Position numbers and translations under genes: made by a program. Below, piece after piece: positions 36,434 through 41,707 of a stretch of 41,707 nucleotides of DNA. This stretch comes from Cytophagales bacterium (lineage in GTDB: Bacteria; Bacteroidota; Bacteroidia; Cytophagales; Cyclobacteriaceae): positions 1-41,707 of the forward strand of contig DNTA01000122.1 of NCBI GenBank assembly GCA_003500135.1. The letters are read 5' to 3'. How positions within the stretch are numbered: position 1 is the stretch's first letter; every line of letters begins with the position of its first letter. Under the pieces are notes generated by a model, which searched no databases, was not told the DNA's origin, and saw nothing but the letters and a program-made list of their open reading frames with translations.

Positions 36434-37780
36434 ATGACAGATATCAATGTAGCCAAAAAGATTGGTGAGGAAGAAAAACGTCTTCAGCGGCAAAAAATCA
36501 CCAAATCGGTGGCCTTAATCACCACTGTTGTGGGAGCCTGTTACGCAGTATTTTCCCATATATTTTATCCCTCTCTTATTATTTATCCCATAGCCTGTGT
36601 AATTATTTCTTTATTAGCATTGGCCCTGAACAAAACTAGTTGGAATGATGTGGCTAGGCTGGTTTTATCGGTACTGGTTATGGCTTTGGCTTTTGTTTAT
36701 CATGCATTTATTGTTCAACCAGGCGAGCCCATTATTTATTCCTTGTACATGATACAGATGTCATTATCAGTAATACCATGGGTATTATTTGATTACAATG
36801 AAAGAAGTTATCTTATTCCTACCCTACTTATTTGCTATGCGATGTTTTTCACACAAAATGTAGTCAACCAGCAAATGTCAATGCCCCTGGACAGTACTAT
36901 GTTCCGGGAAGGTTTGCTCAATAATGTCTCCTATATTTTTGCTGTGCTAATATTGGTGTCTTGTTTAATTTTTTTAAAAATAAAATACCATGAAGCGGAG
37001 AAACGCAAATATGGGCTGGTAGGTACCTTGGAGGACCAAAAAGATGAATTAAGAGCAAAACAATCTGAACTTGAAAAAACAATGGACGAGGTGAATGCTT
37101 CAAGGAAAGAAGAGGAAAAACGTACCTGGACCGCCACAGGCCTCTCCGAGATATCTGACATTTTGCGTGAAAATGATACGGAAAGTAATATTTTTGATAA
37201 GGTTCTGAGTAAATTAATCAGGTATACCAACTCCAATCAGGGGGGAATATATTTACTTGAAGATGATTTACTGATTCTGACAAGCAGCTATGCCTACAAC
37301 CACAAAAAAATCATTGAGCAACAGGTTTCAGTAGAAAACGGACTATTAGGGCAGGCGACCAAAGGAAAAGATGCCATTTATCTTAAGGAAGTTCCTGATT
37401 CTTACGTTACCATTACTTCGGGTCTTGGTGAAAGTACACCAAGGAACATTTTGATCATTCCGCTCATTCTCAATGAAGCGGTAGAAGGAGTTATGGAGTT
37501 TGCTTCGTTTTATTTATATGAAGATCACCAAATTGCTTTTCTAAAAAGGGTAGGTGAAAACATTGCGTCTTATATTTTCAATTACAAGAGCAATGAAAAA
37601 ACCAGGCAGCTATTAAAGCAATCTCAGGAGCATTCGGAGCAAATGCGTGCACAGGAGGAAGAAATGCGCCAGAATCTTGAGGAGCTAAGCGCTACCCAGG
37701 AACAAATGGCACGGAAGGAACGAGAATATCTCAAGAAAATAAAAGACCTGGAAGATCAGGCTTTAAAATCGAAAATCTAA
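36434..37780 (+). CDS. GAF domain-containing membrane protein
   Basis: A 448-residue protein. An N-terminal membrane part of about six helices (residues 22-185) is followed by a coiled coil (190-230), one GAF domain (about 240-385: SGLGESTPRNILIIPL, EAVEGVMEFASF) and a C-terminal coiled coil (395-448: EEEMRQNLEELSATQEQMA). There is no kinase, cyclase, phosphatase or HAMP domain, so it should signal by contact with a partner. The same C-terminal coiled-coil motif is often seen in Cytophagales sensor proteins. The stop overlaps the convergent BNR gene by 4 bases. Confidence 0.82.
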   Translation: MTDINVAKKIGEEEKRLQRQKITKSVALITTVVGACYAVFSHIFYPSLIIYPIACVIISLLALALNKTSWNDVARLVLSVLVMALAFVYHAFIVQPGEPIIYSLYMIQMSLSVIPWVLFDYNERSYLIPTLLICYAMFFTQNVVNQQMSMPLDSTMFREGLLNNVSYIFAVLILVSCLIFLKIKYHEAEKRKYGLVGTLEDQKDELRAKQSELEKTMDEVNASRKEEEKRTWTATGLSEISDILRENDTESNIFDKVLSKLIRYTNSNQGGIYLLEDDLLILTSSYAYNHKKIIEQQVSVENGLLGQATKGKDAIYLKEVPDSYVTITSGLGESTPRNILIIPLILNEAVEGVMEFASFYLYEDHQIAFLKRVGENIASYIFNYKSNEKTRQLLKQSQEHSEQMRAQEEEMRQNLEELSATQEQMARKEREYLKKIKDLEDQALKSKI

Positions 37781-39063
37781 TCGAGATCATCCTGATTGAT
37801 CAGTGCAATCCATAAACTGGTAATGGTATCGTCCATACGAGTCCAAACTGGCCTTATAACACCATCAACCGCATCGATGTTGTTGTAGTCGCCGAAAAAA
37901 GCGATTTCTTCGGGAATAAATGGCGATTCACTAATCGTATAGTTTTTAAAGGTGTTGCCCCCGTCTTTTGAAACGGCCAGCATGACATCGGTACGGTTAT
38001 CACGGTAGGCGCTACGGTCGTAATAAACGATATACAGGTACCCGGAGGATTGATCTACGGTCATCCAGGTAAAAAACTGGTGTGTTTTTGTGTCATCATT
38101 ATTCACCCGAATGGGAGATGACCAACTTTGCCCACCATCAGATGACTTCACCAGCCAGATGTCTGTATCGTCGGCCCCGTTTTTCTGATCCGACCAGTTC
38201 ACATAAATATTTCCTTTAAATGGCCCTTCGCTAATATCACAGGATGTAATGGGCAGACCATTCGCCCTGCTGATGCCAGGAATGTCAAAATTCCATCCTT
38301 CGGGTTGATAGGCAATAATCATATCTTCTTTTAGCCAGGTGATGCCGCCATCGAGGGAAACGTCGAAATAAATTTTTTCATCCATAGACCACGCCACATA
38401 GATCTCACCGTTGGGCCCTACTGCCGGTACGGCGCCTTCGACCGTTTGATCATCATCACGGCAATCTCCTGCTATTTCATTGATCCTTATAGGTTCGGTA
38501 AATGTAAGTCCACGGTCGGAGGATATTGAAAACATAATATTGGTACTGTCGGTGGGGTTGTAGCTATCGTATTTGTCGAACTGAGTCCAGGTTACATATA
38601 TGTTGCCTGAGTAAGGATCAAATACGGCCCATTCCTTATCTTGCTGTTTAGGACGGTTCAAACCTATGGATACGCCTTTGTTCCACTTTTTTCCATTAGT
38701 GGATTTTTGACAGACGATCCGGTCAAGAATAAACTCACTCGACCAAGAGTTTCCTTCGATATCCGACAGGTGAAAGTAATAGAAATCGCCGTTGTTATCG
38801 GCTATAATGCATGGGTCTCCAAATACACCATATGACGATTTCATCGTTTTTTCCTTCCATTTTTGACCTCCTTTGGAAGAGTAATACACTCTGTCAAGTA
38901 TAGCGCCTACCACCATTTCTTTGGGGTTGTTGGGATTGATAGCAATACTCGGCTCACAAAGTCCATAGTCACCCGGAAGCCAGGCATCAATCTCAACATT
39001 TTTGAATTGTGCGCTAATGTCAATAAAAGTAAAAAGGAATATAACGAGTAGTAACTGTCGCAT
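37777..39063 (-). CDS. Secreted BNR/Asp-box repeat propeller protein (sialidase-like fold)
   Basis: A 428-residue secreted protein with a signal peptide (cleavage near ISAQ). It carries at least five Asp-box motifs: SSKGGQKW, SSDRGLTF, SLDGGITW, SSDGGQSW and SKDGGNTF, typical of a six-bladed sialidase-like propeller. I do not see the FRIP motif or a clear catalytic Arg triad, so sialidase activity is not supported. It lacks a type IX secretion C-terminal domain and ends soon after the last blade. Likely periplasmic or surface carbohydrate binding; function unknown. It is monocistronic by position. Confidence 0.78.
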   Translation of the reverse strand: MRQLLLVIFLFTFIDISAQFKNVEIDAWLPGDYGLCEPSIAINPNNPKEMVVGAILDRVYYSSKGGQKWKEKTMKSSYGVFGDPCIIADNNGDFYYFHLSDIEGNSWSSEFILDRIVCQKSTNGKKWNKGVSIGLNRPKQQDKEWAVFDPYSGNIYVTWTQFDKYDSYNPTDSTNIMFSISSDRGLTFTEPIRINEIAGDCRDDDQTVEGAVPAVGPNGEIYVAWSMDEKIYFDVSLDGGITWLKEDMIIAYQPEGWNFDIPGISRANGLPITSCDISEGPFKGNIYVNWSDQKNGADDTDIWLVKSSDGGQSWSSPIRVNNDDTKTHQFFTWMTVDQSSGYLYIVYYDRSAYRDNRTDVMLAVSKDGGNTFKNYTISESPFIPEEIAFFGDYNNIDAVDGVIRPVWTRMDDTITSLWIALINQDDLD

Positions 39064-39117
39064 GAAAAGTATATTTACACCTGTGTATGATATTAAAAAT
39101 ATAAAAAATTAACAATT

Positions 39118-40068
39118 TTATTTTGATAGGCAGGAATTTAATCCTTTTTCGAGTGGTTTCCTGTCAATATTGTAACCGATAAATACTATTCTGGTTTGGC
39201 GTTGTTCATCATCCCTCCACTTTTCACCTACATTTATTTTATTGGAATTTCTAACGGATTGGAATATCATTTTATGTGCTTCGTCCTTAATATTCAACAC
39301 TCCCTTAATACGATAGAGTTGTGACCCACTAAAAGTGATCAACATGCTCATCCAATGTTCAAAGTTCGCGGGGTCCAGAGGCTGTTCGATCACAAAACTA
39401 TGTGAAGCCAGTTTATCGTGCACGTGTTCATGATGGGTCATCAGCTCCATTTCAACTTTTTTCCAGTTGTAAGCCTGAAGATTTAAAAGGTTAGGATTAT
39501 CGGGGAGTTGCTTCCGCTTGCGTATGAGCGGTGCGTTCTCATTGATAGCCCGAATAGCTGTTTCAGCTTTTTTTATTTCTGTTTCACCGATTATGCCAGT
39601 TTTAGACAGCATTATCAAATCGGCAAATGAAACCTGCTTTACGGCTTCTCCGCGTTCTGATAAAGTTTGTGCAATATATTGGGCGTCTGCTACGCAAATG
39701 GTTCCATCCAGCTCGAACGTTTTTCCTTTTCCAGGGCCAATAAATGCGGCTGCAACAGCATCGGGCTCCGCAATTCCTGTGGTTTCAATGAGAAGATGAT
39801 CAAATTGGTAATTGTCAGAAGCCAGTTTTTGCAACACCTCACCTAATTCACTGTATAGGGTGCAGCATATACAGCCATTTGATAGTTCGAAAATCCCTTC
39901 ATCAAGTCCAACCACCAACTCCTGATCAATAGGGACATCACCAAATTCATTTTCAATTATGGCAAATTTAAGGTCTGGGTAACGGGCAATTATGCTATTG
40001 AGTAATGTTGTTTTTCCGGCCCCCAAAAAACCTGTTATGATCGTTACCGGTATTTTGCTATTTGTCAT
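39118..40068 (-). CDS. CobW/COG0523-type GTP-binding protein
   Basis: A 316-residue G3E GTPase. Walker A GFLGAGKT is at residues 12-19, the metal-binding GCICC at 64-68, followed by LYSEL, and the ETTGIAEPD switch. The C-terminal CobW_C part is shorter than usual but visible ([13 protein letters not shown]). COG0523 proteins act as zinc or other metal chaperones. An upstream in-frame ATG adds 13 residues inside yidD; the ATG at 40068 fits the family start and overlaps yidD by 11 bases. It is the last gene of dcd-yidD-cobW. Confidence 0.87.
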   Translation of the reverse strand: MTNSKIPVTIITGFLGAGKTTLLNSIIARYPDLKFAIIENEFGDVPIDQELVVGLDEGIFELSNGCICCTLYSELGEVLQKLASDNYQFDHLLIETTGIAEPDAVAAAFIGPGKGKTFELDGTICVADAQYIAQTLSERGEAVKQVSFADLIMLSKTGIIGETEIKKAETAIRAINENAPLIRKRKQLPDNPNLLNLQAYNWKKVEMELMTHHEHVHDKLASHSFVIEQPLDPANFEHWMSMLITFSGSQLYRIKGVLNIKDEAHKMIFQSVRNSNKINVGEKWRDDEQRQTRIVFIGYNIDRKPLEKGLNSCLSK

Positions 40069-40309
40069 TATCTTCTTTTTTTGGTACCGGATCGTAGCCA
40101 TGGCCACCCCAGGGGTGACAGCTTGATAATCTCTTAATTCCGAGCCAAAGCCCTTTTACAGGCCCCCATATTCGCAGTGCTTCTATCATATATTGCGAAC
40201 AGGTAGGAGTGTACCTGCAACTTCGCGGGAAGAAAGGTGATATTGCTCCCTGATAAAACTTTACGAGAATCACCAAAAATCCGGTAAACGCTTTTCGAAA
40301 GATGTTCAC
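40058..40309 (-). CDS. yidD: Membrane protein insertion efficiency factor YidD
   Basis: An 83-residue YidD (DUF37) protein. It has the conserved block [19 protein letters not shown], then CSQY and [12 protein letters not shown]. The N-terminal amphipathic helix fits peripheral membrane attachment near YidC. The usual rnpA and yidC neighbours are absent; instead it is nested between dcd (4-base overlap) and the CobW-type gene (11-base overlap), so it is translated with them. Confidence 0.93.
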   Translation of the reverse strand: MNIFRKAFTGFLVILVKFYQGAISPFFPRSCRYTPTCSQYMIEALRIWGPVKGLWLGIKRLSSCHPWGGHGYDPVPKKEDNDK

Positions 40310-40824
40310 TCAAAGTCCTTGTAAAGCATACTCGGTTGTATGCCGTGATTGTTTTGGTATTTCCCACTGCTGTAAAGTTCGTAAGCCCCTTCAATAGTGT
40401 GAAAGTACAATTGGCAAATCTCTACATCCGGGTATACACGGATAGGCTTAATACAAAAAATCTCAAGGGTCCAATACCCACTAAAACCAACATCGCCAAA
40501 TCCGGCAGTTATATGCACGAATAAGCCTAACCTTCCAATGGATGACCTTCCTTCGAGCATAGGCACGTAATTTAGTGTTTTGGTATATTCTTTTGTCCTT
40601 CCCAGATATAATTCGCCGGGTTGAAGCGCCAGGCCATCTGCCGGAATGATTACTTCCTCCACCGGGTTTGCCTTTTTCATATCCAGTGTATCACCCGTAT
40701 ACACCATCAGTTTATTGTGTAGCTTCAGGTTGTAACTGTTGGGGTTAAGCTGATCGCTGCTAAAGGGATCAATAAAGATATTTTTATCGATTTGCTGCTG
40801 AATTTCTTTTCCGGATAAAATCAT
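40306..40824 (-). CDS. dcd: dCTP deaminase
   Basis: A 172-residue trimeric deaminase, which turns dCTP into dUTP for thymidylate synthesis. The core is [20 protein letters not shown] (residues 91-110) with Arg93/Ser94/Ser95, and the catalytic Glu121 in [21 protein letters not shown] is the typical end. No dUTPase gene is adjacent. It leads the dcd-yidD-cobW operon and is divergent from the Fur-family gene. Confidence 0.93.
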   Translation of the reverse strand: MILSGKEIQQQIDKNIFIDPFSSDQLNPNSYNLKLHNKLMVYTGDTLDMKKANPVEEVIIPADGLALQPGELYLGRTKEYTKTLNYVPMLEGRSSIGRLGLFVHITAGFGDVGFSGYWTLEIFCIKPIRVYPDVEICQLYFHTIEGAYELYSSGKYQNNHGIQPSMLYKDFE

Positions 40825-40952
40825 TGTTGTTTAATTACGATAGCGCGTAAAATTAAGAAAAAGATGAAGCCTCTGTTAATACAGGTCAACTTAATTTGTT
40901 AAGTTTCAGGATTGTTAACAATACAACGCCTTCAACCGTTCCAATATTAAGA

Positions 40953-40983
40953 TTGTGCACATTGTACATTTTATTTAAATTTG
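40953..40983 (+). promoter_or_regulatory. Promoter and possible operator of the Fur-family gene
   Basis: TAAATTTG at 40976-40983 matches TAnnTTTG, with TTGTG at 40953-40957 as -33. Two palindromes, TGTGCACA (40954-40961) and TGTACA (40963-40968), sit in the spacer and could be an autoregulatory site. Confidence 0.5.
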
Positions 40984-41008
40984 ACAGTTCAATAAAACAG
41001 GGAGCACA

Positions 41009-41470
41009 GTGAAATTTGACCCGGAAAAATTTGAGGAGATAAAAACGTTATTCACCAGCTTTTTGGAAGAAAAGCAATTGAGGAAAACGCCAGAACGATT
41101 TGCTATTCTTGAAGAGATATATAGCAATGAAGGGCATTTTGATGTAGAATCACTCTATATCAATATGAAAAATAAGAACTACCGGGTGAGCCGTGCCACC
41201 GTGTATAATACACTTGATCTATTACTGGAATGTGACCTGGTGAAAAAACACCAGTTTGGAAAAAACCTTTCCCTGTATGAAAAGTCGTACGGCTACAGGC
41301 AGCATGATCATGTCATTTGCACAAAAACCGAACAGATTTTTGAGTTTTGTGACCCCAGGATCCAACAAATACAAAAATTGGTGGAAGATACTTTTGATTT
41401 TACGGTGACAAGCCACTCTTTATATTTTTATGGCTATCTCAATAAGTCTAAAGAGGAAAGCAAAAAATGA
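41009..41470 (+). CDS. Fur family transcriptional regulator
   Basis: A 153-residue Fur-type repressor, GTG start, with an N-terminal winged helix (residues 20-90: [31 protein letters not shown]) and a C-terminal dimer domain with HDHVIC and [10 protein letters not shown]. The structural-zinc CxxC after the HDH motif is CTKT, so the second Cys is lost, and the C-terminal Cys pair is also absent. This fits a Bacteroidota subgroup or a changed metal site; which metal it senses is open. It is divergent from dcd. Confidence 0.88.
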   Translation: MKFDPEKFEEIKTLFTSFLEEKQLRKTPERFAILEEIYSNEGHFDVESLYINMKNKNYRVSRATVYNTLDLLLECDLVKKHQFGKNLSLYEKSYGYRQHDHVICTKTEQIFEFCDPRIQQIQKLVEDTFDFTVTSHSLYFYGYLNKSKEESKK

Positions 41471-41487
41471 GTATAAACCCGGATTTT

Positions 41488-41529
41488 GCAATAGAAAATT
41501 TTCGGGTTTTAAATTAAATTTTCTATTGC
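41488..41529. repeat. Perfect 14-base inverted repeat after fur
   Basis: GCAATAGAAAATTT (41488-41501) and its exact reverse complement (41516-41529) flank a 14-base loop. A smaller AAACCCG (41475-41481)/CGGGTTT (41503-41509) pair overlaps it, so alternative folds are possible. Confidence 0.65.
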
Positions 41530-41538
41530 CAAATGACG

Positions 41539-41563
41539 AAAACCGCCAATATAAGGCGGTTTT
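41539..41563 (+). terminator. Terminator-like hairpin after fur
   Basis: AAAACCGCC (41539-41547) and GGCGGTTTT (41555-41563) pair perfectly around a 7-base loop, ending in T4. It could end fur in either direction. It is also part of a larger set of nested inverted repeats up to 41600. Confidence 0.55.
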
Positions 41564-41576
41564 GTCAGGGTTAATC

Positions 41577-41600
41577 CCGACAAAACCGGGTTTTCGTCGG
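41577..41600. repeat. Near-perfect palindrome in the repeat cluster
   Basis: CCGACAAAACC and GGTTTTCGTCGG face each other with almost no loop and a one-base bulge. GACGAAAACC at 41535-41544 also pairs with GGTTTTCGTC in the right arm, and GGTTTTGTC with GACAAAACC, so at least three folds compete. Confidence 0.5.
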
Positions 41601-41701
41601 CCCATTGGGCAAATTCTGCTCTACAGCTGAATTTGGGATTAATGGTACCGCTGGGATTGAGTCCGCCATCCCGGCCTTTTTTTTCTTTTAGGAGGTTTGC
41701 A

Positions 41702-41707
41702 ATGGTT
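41702..41707 (+). CDS. Possible start of a downstream gene (two codons only)
   Basis: AGGAGG at 41690-41695 precedes an ATG at 41702, an ideal Shine-Dalgarno spacing, but only ATG-GTT is inside the window. In many Bacteroidota a fur-like gene is followed by purA, whose product often opens M-V/K-V-D; that is speculation here. Confidence 0.2.

Noticed and set aside
37777..39063. Calling the BNR protein a sialidase
   Set aside because: Only Asp-box repeats are seen; FRIP and the catalytic Arg/Tyr/Glu set are not evident.
40873..40921. TTGTTAA copies upstream of dcd and fur as further response-regulator sites
   Set aside because: Starts are spaced 23 and 16 bases, not in helical phase, and the word is common in AT-rich gaps.
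41420..41605. 61-codon minus-strand frame in the repeat cluster after fur
   Set aside because: It overlaps the fur 3' end, runs through palindromes, and shows no family, so it is more likely an artefact of the repeats.
41640..41690. tRNA- or attachment-site-like look of the stretch before the last T-run
   Set aside because: No proper T-arm, anticodon arm or CCA end can be folded; only a weak GGGAT/ATCCC stem remains.

Overview
The window (41.7 kb, roughly 40% GC) reads as chromosomal DNA of a marine- or soil-type Bacteroidota, most likely of the order Cytophagales. The evidence is the type IX secretion gene porT next to ubiE/menG, OmpA/PD40 propeller proteins, DUF5606 and DUF1573 proteins, a SiaB/SiaC pair, an RprXY-like two-component system, and -7 elements of the Bacteroidota form TAnnTTTG upstream of several genes. 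The genus is not determined. No rRNA, tRNA, CRISPR array, IS element or prophage was recognised.

Layout. 1-5.9 kb (+): end of a SiaB-type kinase gene, siaC, a large TerB/ABC/permease fusion, a lipoprotein, a small secreted protein and an esterase. 5.9-12.1 kb (-): an SDR oxidoreductase, ubiE-porT, and two tandem TPR/PD40 propeller proteins, one ending in an OmpA domain and resembling PorE. 12.2-15.5 kb (+): yihA, a DUF5606 gene, galE and a MoxR ATPase. 15.6-24.9 kb (-): a closely packed nine-gene unit, usp-usp-E-DUF2764-A-B-D-I-K, encoding a V-type ATPase. 25.2-30.7 kb (-): a sodium-pumping oxaloacetate decarboxylase (oadG, oadA-biotin, oadB) preceded by a histidine kinase/response regulator pair. 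30.8-36.4 kb: a DUF1573 protein, a decayed TPR histidine kinase pseudogene, recR with a TPR/zinc-ribbon gene, an M23 peptidase and a small membrane protein. 36.4-41.7 kb: a GAF membrane protein, a BNR-repeat secreted protein, the dcd-yidD-CobW-type GTPase operon, a Fur-family regulator, and a stretch dense in inverted repeats.

How the genes fit together. The most coherent theme is sodium energetics from 15.6 to 30.7 kb. The proteolipid K keeps all five Na+ ligands known from the Enterococcus hirae rotor ring. The neighbouring oxaloacetate decarboxylase is a family of primary Na+ pumps. A two-component system lies directly upstream, with phased direct repeats in its divergent promoter region. 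The V-ATPase is of the compact seven-gene Chlamydia/Bacteroides type, with DUF2764 and no recognisable F or G subunit, and is led by two universal stress protein genes. The OadA protein has Gln where the family has its second metal-binding His. Other points worth attention are a terminator-like hairpin just before the ABC fusion gene, a pseudogene with five lesions, and the inverted-repeat cluster after fur.
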